Part shown: in pieces, positions 12,737 to 24,725 of the stretch
Layout of the letters: the number at the start of each line of letters is the position of its first letter
Numbering within the stretch: the first letter of the stretch is position 1
Assembly: GCA_037447655.1 (NCBI GenBank)
Contig: JBBHKE010001459.1
Coordinates: forward strand, 1-64,000
DNA from: Zygnema cylindricum
Lineage: Eukaryota > Streptophyta > Zygnematophyceae > Zygnematales > Zygnemataceae
DNA: 64,000 bases
Direction of reading: 5' to 3'
The notes under the pieces: generated by a model
Database searches by the model: none
Told to the model about the DNA's origin: nothing
Seen by the model: only the letters and a program-made list of their open reading frames with translations
Translations under genes and position numbers: made by a program

Positions 12737-13683
12737 GGGCGTGTCCCCATGTGTTCAAGTAAGGGTTTTTTCCCGTCGTTTACACAGAAAATGGGACTCC
12801 CTACTTGAAAAAATTACACCGTACGAAAAATGGGCAAAAACTCAAATACAGTTTGCGTCATCTTGGAACTTGAAAGGTACGGCGATTTGGCAGTATTATC
12901 ATCGCGACCCACTTCCACGTCATCTTGACACTTGCACTGAAATCAAATCGCGACCTGCTTTTAATCAAAATACTACCCTATTGACGAATAGAACGCCTGG
13001 GTTGCACGTGTGAACAGTTTTCAATTTTTTTTGCACGAAGGAAAGTACACGCTATTTTTTTCACTGCTCGTCACGAGAAGTGAAAAATAAGAAAATGACA
13101 AATATGTACGGAAATAACTTGCAGGGGTCTCGGACCTCCACTTTCCTTCATGGGTCCTTTGCAAAAGTTTACGTCGTCCTCGTCTCTCTTCCTCTTTCTC
13201 ACTTGATCGCTCTAATGTCTCTCTCCCCTAAATGAAATACGGCAATGATTGTTTCAAATGAAAGATATATTTTTTATCTTTTTTTTGAATATCTTTGGTC
13301 GTAGTTTGACGGCATATCGAATGATAAAAGATAAATAAAAGAAATCGGAAGCCATGGCGGAAAGTTTACGTACTAATGACGTCACAGCGTGGCGTGACTT
13401 CGCAATGTCAAAACCCTAAACATTTACGATGTCAGAAAAACCTCGACGTCTACAACCGTCGCCGTTTTTGTAGACGTCACTTATTTTAGGAAGTTTCGCA
13501 GTAGTCTACATTTCATTTCGTAGTCTATCGCACATTTTGTAGACCTCTACGACTGTCACAAATTTGAAGTAATGAAAGCGCAAGTAATGAATGACATAGG
13601 GAACACTTTGAAAAGTACACCGTAAAATCAGCGCTAAAATCCAAAATAACGTTTCAAAATATCGGTTACATGGGGACACGCCC
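12737..13683. mobile_element. Non-autonomous PIF/Harbinger-like element, copy 1
   Basis: Perfect 16-base terminal inverted repeats (GGGCGTGTCCCCATGT) and a 3-base duplication TTA on each side (12734-12736, 13684-13686). A TTA target duplication with GGG-starting TIRs is typical of PIF/Harbinger. About 947 bp, no transposase. It sits just inside an element whose CACCGCGAATCGTTATTAG terminus begins at 12,700, so it is itself nested. Confidence 0.75.
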
Positions 13684-14569
13684 TTAGGGTTCTTAAAATT
13701 TTGATTTTTACTCTCAAATAGGATACATGATTTTAATTTTTCCTTGACGTTAATTACGATACCTTACAAAATACCGTACATAATAAAAGTACATTAATAT
13801 CTAAATAGTGTTGTGTACGGACTATGTCAGACCGTACATAAATGTACCATTTGAAGTAAAAATTAAGACGCGCACGCATACGAACGTGCGTTCATAAAAA
13901 GTAATTTTCTCTGGTTGCCAAAAACCACGTTCGCACACGTTCGACACAGTCGCCTTTTCTGTAGTGTGAACATGAAATATGTTCGCTTGTGGAAATTCAT
14001 TATAATACAGTAAAAGAATTGAACTGTGTCCTATGACACGCCAACATACGACAACGTAAAACTGTGAACTCACGTTTTTACTACTTTCGCCTTAGTTTAT
14101 ATTATTTTCTACGGTTTCAGTTAACATAGACACTATTATATGTGCTGTGTATAATTAGCGTCAATGATTACCCTATTTCGGTGTCAAATTGGATTTGACT
14201 ATGAATTAGAATAGATGTATACGTTAAAAAGGGGACTATGTGACAAATGGAACACAAATTACAATCAATACTGTAAATAAATAGAATAAAAATACAGCAT
14301 TTGGCGTTGGTGATATTTGGGGCGAGGTAACGCCAAATGCGGACAGTCCGCAAAATAAAAGATTCGCTTTGGACGAATCACAACCAACCTTTTTTTTTTT
14401 CCAGAGGGATCTGATGTGTGAGCGTCGTCATTCTCACAAATTTGAATCATTTGAACAGGAAGCGAGCGAAAAGTCCGCTGCCACCATCATTTCACCTCCA
14501 TGGATTCGTTGTCACGTGTGGCGTGTCCCTCTCCCTCGCCGTATCCGTCGTCCCTCCGTTTACAGCTAC
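13684..14569. other. Repeat-derived spacer
   Basis: Probably the rest of the element that starts at 12,700. The stretch from about 13,815 (TGTCAGACCGTACA) to 13,960 resembles 36,905-37,080. No gene seen. AT-rich from 14,100 on. Confidence 0.35.
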
Positions 14570-16150
14570 GTTTTCCTCCTCCAGACCTCCCTCTTCCCCT
14601 TTCTCTCTAACATACTACGGCAATGTCCCTCTTTCCCTCTTCCATTTCTCTTATAACAACCTCCCTCTCCCTCTCTCTCTCCCGGTTGGCCTCTCCCTCT
14701 CCCTCTCTCTCTCCCACTCGACCTCCCTTCCCCTTTGTCAAACCCTCTCCCTACCCCTCTCCCTACCCCTCTCCCTCGCTCTCTCCCTCTCCCTCTTCTT
14801 CCCACGCTTCTCCTCTCTCCATTTTCCCTCTCCCTTCTTTCATCCTCTCCCTTTCCACCTTCCTCTCCCGTTCCTTCCCACCCTCAATCTGCCTCCCCTT
14901 CTCGCTCTCTTTTCAGTTGGCTCCCCCCTCGCCCTCTCCCTCTCCCCCTCCCTCTCCCTAAAAATCTGTCGTTTCTATCTTTTTCTCTCTCCCTTTCCCT
15001 ACCCCTCTCGATTTGGAGCCGCATGTACCTTTCTCTCTCCCTCTCCCTATTATTCTTAATCTGCTGCTCCCTCTCTCTTTCTCTCTTACTCTCCGTCTAC
15101 CTCTATCTCTCCCCTCCCCCTCCCTCTCAACCTGCAGCTCTCTCACCCTCTCCCTCTCTCTCTCTCTATCTGTCGCTCCCTTTATCGCTTCCTCTATCGT
15201 AACCTCTACCTCTCTCGTCTCTCTCCTCTCTCTCCCTCTCTCAATCTGCCGCGCTCACTCCCTTCAACCTCTCGCTTTCCCTCATCTTCTCCCTTTGCTT
15301 CTCCTTCTCCCCCACCCTCTCAATCTCCCTCTTGTCCCTTCTCCCTTTTCCTTTCCATTATCCTCTATCTTTCCCTCTTCCTCTCTCATTCTCTCTCCCC
15401 CTCGATCTTCCTCCTTTTCTCCCTCTCCTTTAGAGTGGGCTCCTCCCTCTCCCTCTCCCTATAAACCTGCTACTCTCGTTGTCCCTCTCTCTTCCTCTCC
15501 CTCTCCCTCCCCCTCTCAACCTATTGCTCTCTCTTCCTCTCTCTCTCTCACTCAATCCGCCGCTCCCACCCTCACTCTCTCTTAATCTATCCCTCTACCT
15601 CTCTCTCTCTCTCCCTCTCTCTATCCCTCTCTCTCTCCCTCTCTCCCTCTCAATCTGCCGCTCTTTAACCCCTCATCCTCTCCCTTTCCCTCATCCTCTC
15701 CCTTTCCCTTTCCCTTACCCTCTCCCTATGAACGTGCTACTCTCGCTGTCCCTCTTCTTCCTCTCCCTCTCCCTCTACCTCTCCCCCTCCCTCTCCCTCT
15801 CAACCTACTGCTCTCTCTCCCTCTCTCTCTCTCACTCAATCCGCCGCTCCCTCCCCCACTCTCTCTTAATCTGTCGCTCCCTCTACCTCTCTCTCTCTCA
15901 CCCTCTCTCTTCCCTCACCTTCTCTATTGCCTTCTTTTCCTTCTCTCTCCCTTACCCTCTCATTCTGCCTCCTATACTTTCTCCCTTTCCCTCATCCTCT
16001 CCTTTTCCCTTTCCCTCACCCTCTCAATTGCCTCCTTTTCCTTCTCTCTCTCCCTTACCCTCATCCTCTTCCACACCATCTTTCTCTCCCGTTCCCTCTC
16101 CCCCCCACTTAAAATCCTACGGTTCTTCACTTCCCTCTCTCCCTTTCCGT
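14570..16150 (+). repeat. 1.6-kb polypyrimidine tract with higher-order repeat
   Basis: Nearly pure C/T DNA built from CTCCCT, CTCTCC and TCTCTC units. It is broken by recurrent short separators of the type CTCAATCTGCCGCTC (for example near 15,057, 15,125, 15,240, 15,647 and 15,840). A longer unit recurs about 258 bases apart (GTGCTACTCTCGCTGT near 15,731 and a close match near 15,473, each followed by the same chain of separators). The very long reading frames here code only Ser/Pro/Leu and are not genes. Confidence 0.9.
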
Positions 16151-17575
16151 TTTACTCGCCCAATAAACCTGCACATCAATGTCACTCATTTTTTGCCTAA
16201 CTCCATTGTTGTTTGTTTTTCCTTTGTGGTAGGCACTAGATTTCATCCAGTAAGGCGATGGGGTTGGAGTAACAAATGGATGGATTGTGGGAATCTCATG
16301 GAGTTTTGTTTACTCCATTGAATATTACGACTTTGAAACGAAATTGTACATTAGTTAGAGAAGGTTATGTGATTCTCATTTTTTAGTGAGGGAAAATTTT
16401 ATGGGCGATATACATTTCGTTTATGTAGATGAATCTCTATTTTAGCTCTGAAAAATTGGTAGTTGGTTGTACGTATTGTAAACGGTGAATGTGTTCGTCA
16501 TTATAAGGTGAAGAGGATTGTATATATTTTCATGTGTCCTCTTTTATTTCATTAATTGTAATATATTTTTATGTTGTTGTAACTATGGAAGCTTTTAATT
16601 TTGTTTGCCCACTTGTTTTATATGTTTACCCATACACGATGAAAAAAGTGTGGCGCATGATAATTGTTTTGGGTTGGCACTGTCATTATTTTGCTTTCTC
16701 TCTCTCTTTTCGTTTCAATTAGTCTCTTTCCCTCACACACTCCCTGTTTTCATTCATCTGTCTCTCTCTCCCTTATGCCATTCTGCGACGAGCCTTTACC
16801 GTCGCTGAATGGTATGGTTTCATTTTATACCATTCAATGATGACATTGTCTCGGCGCTGAATGGCATGTTTCATCTTCTACCATTCAACGACGACAGTGT
16901 CAACATTCAATGGCAGAACCCTTTTCTGCCTCCTAATTGTGTTTTACTCATACTTTCTATCTCTTCTCATGTATTTATCTTACACAAATCATCTTTGTCC
17001 CTTTCCCCTCCCTTATATTATCCGACTTTTGTTTTTTTTTTCACACTCTTCTTTTACACCCTTAGCAGTTCGCTTACTCCCTATCTCTCTTTTCCTATCT
17101 GTGAATCTCCCTTTCGCTTTTTCTTCAAGACTATGCCGACAATGAATGCAATATAATTTCTGCCACTCAGCGATAATACTATGTCGTCGCTGTATTGTAT
17201 ATTTTATTTCCTACCATTCAGTGACAACACTGTCTCGTCGCTGAATGTTTGTACGATATTGCAATAAAGGTTGGGAATGAAATACTCCACGTTTTGACAC
17301 CATCATTACAAATAAATGTCATTCATTAGTTTGGCCATACAACTTGTGTAAAATAAAACTGGCAACAAAAGTACAAACAAGAATATACTATTATTCAACG
17401 TGAAAGAAATTAATACAATCTAGCTTACATACTGTCGTAAAATAAAAATACAAATGTAAAACTACCAAAATAAAACTACGAAAAAAAAAGCCAAAAAAAT
17501 CCACACTAAAAAAAGCCAAACAAATCCACACTAGTAATCACTTCTTCTACAAACACCCATTATCCATTTTACTAC
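16151..17575. other. Spacer with CGTCGCTGAATGG inverted motifs
   Basis: Between 16,786 and 17,250 the word CGTCGCTGAATG and its reverse (CCATTCAGCGACG and variants) recurs. It includes a small hairpin where GAATGGTAT pairs with ATACCATTC (about 16,807-16,836). Similar CGTCGCTGAA words lie at 19,480-19,590 inside the transposase gene. No coding region recognised. Confidence 0.4.
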
Positions 17576-19609
17576 TTAAACATCCTCAGTATCAAGGTCC
17601 ATTAAATCATCGTAGTCCTCTAAGTCTTCGTAACCATTGGCCTCATCCTCATTGGCCTCATCCTCGTGAGTGTCGGCATCTCGAAGGCGTTGGAGTAAAT
17701 CCCGTGCTGGAACCGAAGGAGGAGGCACCTCATCGCCCTCGAAATGGTTTCGCCATTTCATGACAATGATTTGCAAATCAACTGTGAGCATGCTCTCCTC
17801 CCATTTCCCATCTTTCAACGACAAACCACACTGTATTATCGCCTTGCGAGCATACCCCATCCCATTCTTGTCCTTCATTTCGTTGACTTCGCGGATTGAG
17901 TCGCGTGCCAACTTCAAGAAAAATGCTTTCCCGGGTCCAACAAGCTTACCCGACCACTTTTTGCCTTTCGGCAAGGACCACTTGTGGCTCTCGACCCCCT
18001 TCATTTTCCAGTCCTCCCATTTTCTTGACCAAACCTCCTTGATTTTCGCAATTACAAATGAGTCGACGGGATGCACAAGATGTGTTGCACACGGAGGGAA
18101 AAACTCGAGGATTGTTCTCTTTGCGAGTAATACGCGGTTCAACTCCTCGGACATGTTGTGGCCGCCACAATTGTCGACAAAAATGACTTTCTCTCGGCCA
18201 CCACGATCTCCCTGATAAGACCGCGGCTCCGCAATCCACTGCGGGAAGACAGTCTTGTCATTCCATCCCTTGGGTCCAGTTCGATAACAAACTCCTACAA
18301 AATGAAGCATTTGACGTAAATAACGATGTCAGTAATAAGTAGGAAATAAGTAACTCAATAATGTTAGGGGAGGAGGAACAAAGTTACAAGAGGAGTGGAA
18401 GGAGGGAAAATAGGAGGGTCGGATGGTGAGGGGAAGGGAGAGGGAAAGAGAAAAACGCAAATGAAAGGAAATGCACCTGGTATATTGTCGTGGAGGCCCT
18501 TTATATGATAACTACGAAGTTTGTTGGCAAAGATTATCATCGGAGATTCAATTCTTGCGTTGACTCCACCAGTGAGTCGTACCATCAAAGTCATTGACTC
18601 ACCGCCGCCCGCAACGTCCGCGTATTTCACCACCTCGTCCCCGCGAAAACCCAATGTCTTTTTATTGTCCATATTCACAATAACGTGGGTCTCGTCCATG
18701 TTTTCAATTAAATCCTCATTGAAGCGACCTAATATCCACGAAAACGTCGAAAAAAAAAAACAAATTACACAAGTAAGTATGATGATAGTGTCAACGATAT
18801 TCGGTTACGTCAATGCACTTACAACCCTCGAACACAACATGAAATGTAATAAATGAAACATATATTAGAACACAAAGCAACGAATGCAAGAAAAGTACGA
18901 GGCTTACCCGACAAAAATCCTCTTTTTAACACTCCCATGTGATACGCCACCGTTTTTTCTATGTACTCCTCCTTCTCCGGACTTAATTGGAGTTTTCCCT
19001 TTTGAGCCCTTGTAACAATGCTACGCTTCTCACAAAACCGTTGAGTCCAACGTTTCGTGATTTTAACTTTGATCTCCTTACCCTTTTTGTCAAGAAATAG
19101 CCTCAAATTCTTCTTCTCCATACATTTAATGACATGACAAGCCATGGTCCCCACAATGGTCTGTGACATTTTCATTCCCGCCTTTTTGAAACGAAAGAAC
19201 TCCTCCACCAACTCTTTGTGTACCGCTGTCACCCACGGCTGTCTTTCCTTCCCCTACCCGGTAGTGCTTTCGTCACCACCACGTTTCTTTTTCCAGAACC
19301 CGCAGATGATAAGGTGTGTGTAGTCGCCCATATCCCTCTGAGTATAGCCTCCCTTTGTTTCCACCATCGCATACCTTTTTGGTAACCTGCCATAAGAGCA
19401 AAGAAAAAAAAAAAAAAACAAGTCAGTCATTATATTTAATTGAACGACTATACATGAAAGAGTAAAATTAACCCCGCGACGAACACTGGTCGTCGCTGAA
19501 TAAGCGACGAGCAGCTGTCGTCGCTGGGCAACGACTACCACCTTTCATTGGTGGTATAGCAACTGGCGCATATTGAAGGTTCAGCGACGACAAAAATCCT
19601 TCTCTGGTT

Positions 19610-20000
19610 TACCGAGGGAGAGAGAGAGAGAGAGGGAGAGAGAGAGAGAGAAACAATGATAGGCACTGAGAGCCATACTAGACCTTGCTTTAAGCATGTG
19701 TGGTTTTTCTATGTGGAAGAGGGACAAAGAGAGAGAGAGAAAGAGGGAGGGAGAGAAGGAGAGAGAGAGGGAGAGACAAGGGGGGAGGGAGAGTTTTTAG
19801 CCCTACCCCTATTTTACTGTCTTGTCCCTTAGAGAGGGTCGATAAGCAAATTGGTTAGACAGAAGAGAGAGAGGGAAAGGGAGAAGAAAAGAGAGTGGGA
19901 GTGGGCACAGAGTGGGGCAAGGAGAGGGAGAAGGAGAGGGAGAAGGACTGGGTAAAGAGTGGGGAGAGAATCGGAAGGGAGAGGAGAATAAAGAGCTTTG
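19610..20000 (+). repeat. Polypurine (GAGAGG) tract
   Basis: A/G-rich DNA in the first intron of the transposase pseudogene, with GAGAGAGAGGGAGAGAG runs at about 19,618-19,650, 19,725-19,790 and 19,860-19,980. On the gene's own (minus) strand it is polypyrimidine. A shorter similar tract (18,364-18,460) lies in a later intron of the same gene. Confidence 0.8.
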
Positions 20001-20030
20001 AACTGCTGTAGTACTGAGTAAAACAAACTC

Positions 20031-20295
20031 TTCGAATAGATTTCAGTTTTTTTTCGAATAAATTTCAGTTTTTCTCCGAATAGATTTCAGTTTTTCTTCG
20101 AATAGATTTCAGTTTTTTTTCGAATAGATTTCAGTTTTTCTTCGGATAGATTTCAGTTTTTCTTCAAATAGATTTCAGTTTTTCTTCGGATGGATTTCAG
20201 GTTTTTTCCGAATATATTTCAGTATTTTTTTGAATAGATTTCATTTTTTTTAATAGATTTTAGTTTTTTTCCGAATAGATCTCAATTTTTTTTCG
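20031..20295 (+). repeat. Minisatellite, ~21-bp unit, about 12 copies
   Basis: Tandem units of the form TTCGAATAGATTTCAGTTTT with variable T runs, lying in the first intron of the transposase pseudogene. Unit lengths vary between 20 and 25 bases and the last copies are more diverged. Confidence 0.9.
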
Positions 20296-21177
20296 AAAAA
20301 CTAACGTCGTCGGTATAGGACGACAGTGCACGAGGATCCAACATTTCAACATTAAGGGGGGTGGGAGAGGAAAACGGAGAGAGAAAACCTAACGCAAGCA
20401 TAAAGGGAGAGGTAAACAACATGCCACAGTATAAGCAAACTTTTAATAAGGCACACAACGTAGACAGCCAAAAATAAATCATATAAGGTAAGGAGAAAAT
20501 GTATAATATCTCACTGGTATAATAATCCCACGTAAAGTGTTCAGGAAAGTGATTGATGGTCCTCGGGACAAGGCTATCCTTTCGTTTGCATGACAATCCT
20601 CGATCATCCAGTTGATTACCCGAACGCGTGTAGCTTTTGTCGAAACTTGTTGAAGTCTGCGATTCAACGACGGGGCGATCGCATGGTCCACACGCGGTGA
20701 GTCCGGAGGGGAATCCGGTGGTGAGTTTGGAGGTGAGTCGAAATCGGCTGTACCGCCTTCAATGAGGATGTCATCGTTCGGTGACCCTATCCCTTCACTT
20801 GTCTCTCCCTCTCCCTCTCCCTCTCCCTCAGCCCAATCCTTCTCCACCTCAACTAGTTGCGGAAAAATTTCAGCGGGAGCCCTGCTTTTTGCCGCAAAAA
20901 AGGTGGTAATGGGCCACATTTTTGCTCAAAATAATCACGGATATTGGGCAAATAAAAATTTGAGGCAATGGAAGAAAGATGCAAAAGCACAGGTAGATGC
21001 AAAGGGGGAGAAAAGAGTGCCATTGTTGGGTTGAATGACAGGTATTTATAGGAAAAAAAAGAATGATATTGGGAAAAAAGGGAGGGAAAACCTTCGCAAA
21101 GTTTGAACATTCAAAAATTTGAATCAAATATTTTGTTTAAAAGCCAAATATATCAATTTGAAAACGACACAGTGATA

Positions 21178-21342
21178 GCGGGAAAGTTTAATAATTTGGG
21201 TCAGTTTTGAGCGTGGGGGCATGCACATGCTTGGCAATAGACGTTTTCCATGAAAGAGGCGCGGGAAAGTTTAATAATTTGGGTCAGTTTGAGCGTGGGG
21301 GTATGTACATGCTTGGCAATAGACGTTTTCCATGAAAGAGGC
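21178..21342 (+). repeat. 83-bp tandem duplication
   Basis: Two near-identical units start GCGGGAAAGTTTAATAATTT at 21,178 and 21,261, with only a few differences. A third partial start (GCGGGAAA) is at 21,343. Shortly after, GTTTGCGTGG with a TTGCATCGTAATAGA-type flank occurs twice (about 21,416-21,440 and 21,503-21,535). Confidence 0.85.
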
Positions 21343-22069
21343 GCGGGAAATCTTGGCAGCCCATTGAATGTACGGTTCGTTCTTGGAACGGCAGCGGGTA
21401 GAACATGCGGTTTTTGTTGCATCGTAATAGAGCCATGTTTGCGTGGGTAACAAATGGCACGCGAGTAATCTGGGGCGACCAACGCGAATTATCAATTTTT
21501 TGTTACATCGTAAATAGACCCATAATGTTTGCGTGGATACGCTAATACAGGTTACAACTCTTCAAGATGTAAGAAGGATCACACTTATTATAAGTAAGAC
21601 ACATATTAACATATTTAATTCTAATAAGACCACACAAAAGCGACATTATTATAATACATATCAGGCGGACAAACGGAACAACGGACATACGTCCAACTTA
21701 TTTGACAAAACGGCGTGGCGTAATCGTCCCATTTGTAAAAGTTACGCATTAAAAAACTGAGAATAAAGTCTATGTTTTGCAATGTAGCGTTGACACATAA
21801 CAACCGTAAATTAGTCTGACATGTATGGATATTTAAATTTTGCGACGACGACCAATTTCTTAACTTTTGTACGGATACACATATTAATGTATACAATCGT
21901 ACGACGAATATTCCTCATTCTGCAACTCCCAAATTAGCATTAAACCCAAAATTAGAATACACCTATTTTTTAAATTTTCCAAATTCTCAATTAGTATTAA
22001 TAACGGTAAAAAATCCTCAACACTATTTGAACTTTGACACTAATAACGATTCGCGGTGTAGTGACGCCA

Positions 22070-22735
22070 ACAAAAACAGCGACAGTTATAGACGTATAGA
22101 TTTTTGTGAAATCGTAGATGCTAGGGTTTGGTGATTTTGTGACGTCACGCTCACTTGTGACAAAGTCGACGTCAGTGATTCAATAACTTTCTGTCATGGT
22201 TTTCCGATTTCGTTTTTTCTACTTTTCTCGCTCGACTTGCCATTAAAAAAAAACCTAAAAATTGTCAAAAATAATATTTTTAAAATATCTTTCATTTTAT
22301 ACCAATATTGTCGTGTCTCATTCTAAAAAGTGTGAGATAAAAGCGATGGTGTGAGAGGGAGAGGGGGGAGGCGACGACACCGCAAAATATTGCAAAGGAC
22401 CCCATGAATGAAAGTGGAGGTCCAAGACCCCTGCAATTTTTTTCCGTACATGCTCGTGACGGGCATGGAGAAAAATAGAGAGGACTCTCCCTCGTCCTAA
22501 AATTTTCCCACTCTTGTGGCACGTGCGTGGGTCGTTTTTCATTCGCTGTTTGGGCGGTACTTGAACTAAAATCACCCCCTCGAGGTGATTTTGGATGTAA
22601 AAGTACTACTACAACTTAGGGTATGTGCCCATGTATTAAGGTACCGGGTTTTATATTAGCACGAAGGAGAGTACTCCCTATTTTTTTCAGTGCCCATCAC
22701 GCGCATGTACGTAAAAAAATTGCAGTTAATCAAAT
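22070..22735. mobile_element. Degenerate remnants of the GGGCGTGTCC element family
   Basis: 22,070-22,500 matches the interior of the element at 12,737-13,683 in reverse orientation (the GGACCTCCACTTTC area and the GACGTCAC area). From 22,618, AGGGTATGTGCCCATGT is a diverged terminus followed by CACGAAGGAGAGTACTCCCT, which in the intact copy lies about 300 bases further in. So this is a deleted, rearranged copy or two half copies. Confidence 0.55.
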
Positions 22736-23524
22736 TTAACTAAAAAAAAAGTTTACATCAACATTGGTACTGTTCAGCTAGCCTTAATTATTCTAAGGAA
22801 TTGATCATGACGGTGACTGTTTTGGTTGCGCACAGTCACTTATGTCATTTTGTCAAAAAACGTACGTTTGAAGTACACATTGGTAAAAATAAAGTACCGT
22901 TGATTACAAATTTGACGGTCAATCTGTTGGACATCTTTGACTTTCATAATATTGTTTCAACCGCTTAAAAGTTTGCCGCGCTTGCGAACGTCGACCGAAT
23001 AAAATGAGCAATTCACACGGCCGGCGAGCGTTTACGGTAACAAAACTGCGGCGACCACATGTAAATAAAATGGTTGCAGACATTAACTTTTTGTCGTTAT
23101 GTGAGCTCCACGGTGAGAGCACTTAGCCACAAAATTGAAATTGAATCGTCTAAGTGTTACATTGAACTTAGACGCAAAGGAAACGAAACCTATTGAAACT
23201 GAAAGTACTATATGTCTCGTACGGAAATATTATAACGCACGAAACGAAATAAACTTTTATAATAAAACGAACCGGCGTAAAAATAAATTTGAAATTAAAT
23301 GAAAAAAATGAGCGTCGTCACGCGCGACGAAATCGAGCCACGCTATTTACGAATCAACATACTTACATTGACAAGATCGTAGGCAGGATCGGCCGTACAA
23401 AGGTATTGCCGCTTTGTCGTACACATAAATTACTTCCGCGGACGAAAAAATCGCGTCACGCTTCATAAGGTTAATAACATAAGGTTAATAACGATTCACG
23501 GTGTACTGTACCTGTACTGTACTG

Positions 23525-24374
23525 CAGAGGTCGCAAACGGTCAACCGAAACCGTGACCGGCCGTTAACCGACCGCCCGCGCCGGATCCGGAACGGATTCG
23601 TTTGCCAAATTTTGGGGGTCGGGCGGTTACGGTCGGTTGACTCACCAAGAAAATAAAACGGTCAGTTACGGTCGGTCAAACAAAAAACCAAAAAAAAAAA
23701 AAAAAAATGTACTTTTTTTTTCCAACATTATTGTTCTTTGTACTTTTGGTATCGTGGAAGTACGTGGCAAATCTGACACGGTACTAACACTATTCATTTC
23801 GCGAATCTTACAAAAAGATAATCCAACATTCATGTACTTTGTACTCTTTGGCATCGTGGAAGTACGTGACATCATGATTAGCGTCGCAAATCTGACACGG
23901 TACTGTAGTAAGCTATTTATTTCGCAAATCAAAGGGAACGCGACAAAGCGTCGCAAATCTGACACGGTAGTACACTATTCATTTCGAAAATCTTAGGGAA
24001 CGCGACAAAGCGTCGCAAATCTGACACGGTAGTACAGTATTAATTTCGTAAATCTTAGGCAACGCGACAAAGCGTCGCAAATCTAACACAGTAGTACACT
24101 ATTCATTTCGCAAATCTTAGGGAACGCGACAAATTGTAATTATTGGCTTATTCCGTCGTACATTGATTAATTTTGTACTTTTTCGGTTACGGGCGGGCAC
24201 GGCTAGTCGCGAAAAATCAAGATTCGGTTTTTTTTTTTTTTCGTAAACGACGGTCGGTTAACGGTTAACAATTTTGGAGCGTGACAAAACTCGGTCGGGC
24301 GTCGGTTACTCAGATTTTGAAAAAAAAAAACGGTCGGTTTCGGGTATGATTTTTTTTGACTTTTGCGACCTCTG
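23525..24374. mobile_element. Non-autonomous hAT-like element with internal 62-bp repeats
   Basis: Terminal inverted repeat CAGAGGTCGCAAA at both ends and a perfect 8-base target duplication CTGTACTG (23517-23524 and 24375-24382), the hallmark of the hAT superfamily. Inside, a unit starting GTCGCAAATCTGACACGG recurs at about 23,887, 23,949, 24,011 and 24,073 (62-base period), with a more diverged copy near 23,765. Both ends are rich in ACGGTCGGTTA-type words that could act as transposase-binding subterminal repeats. No transposase is present. Confidence 0.85.
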
Positions 24375-24725
24375 CTGTACTGTACAGCAGTAACGATACA
24401 TGGTGCGTTGTCTTGTGCTATTATACGTTCGTATTCGCTTTTTCCACCAATCGTCCTCTCGTGAAACAAAACTTTCACGCATGGCCAACGACGATCGTGG
24501 CGGTTATTCAAGAATCTGGACGGCCAGTAATCGCCGCTAGTCGATTTCATTTCCCGGTCGAGATGAACAAATGACTGCAGACTCTACTCCAATGGCCCTC
24601 CACTCTCAAATTTTACAGAATACCTGACGCGTCAGACCAAATTGTCGTTTCGTTTCATTTTTCGTCAACTTTGTACGAGAAAAAAATCTAAAAAAAAAAA
24701 AACACACAGGAAATTGACTAAAAAA

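Larger units (their letters stand above)
17576..20919 (-). pseudogene. Pogo/Tigger-like (DDE_1) transposase, decayed
   Basis: Exons on the minus strand: about 20919-20522, 19386-18908, 18728-18477 and 18294-17576 (stop). The last three introns are GT-AG and in phase. The catalytic Asp residues lie in NMDETHVIVNMD, FVDNCGGHN and HLVHPVDSFVI, as in the DDE_1 superfamily. The N-terminal half has HTH-type words (WMIEDC, HFPEHF, RWWKQRE, SPEKEEYIEK). The layout resembles a large transposase family known from oomycetes and other eukaryotes (from memory). The C-terminus is acidic. Two single-base losses break the frame, near 20,590 and near 19,243, both in short A runs; they could be decay or sequencing error. 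Apart from these the reading is intact, so the insertion is probably fairly young. Confidence 0.8.

Noticed and set aside
14418-16321. Open frames up to 280 codons in the polypyrimidine block
   Set aside because: All three forward frames are open at once because CT repeats lack stop codons; no protein family features.
19200-19300. In-frame TAG at about 19,254 taken as the nonsense mutation of the transposase
   Set aside because: The preceding exon and the RWWKQRE motif show that the true upstream frame is a different one; a single-base loss near 19,243 explains the break better.
23887-24135. CRISPR-like regular repeats
   Set aside because: Units are directly adjacent 62-base tandem repeats without unique spacers, inside a hAT-like element of a eukaryote.
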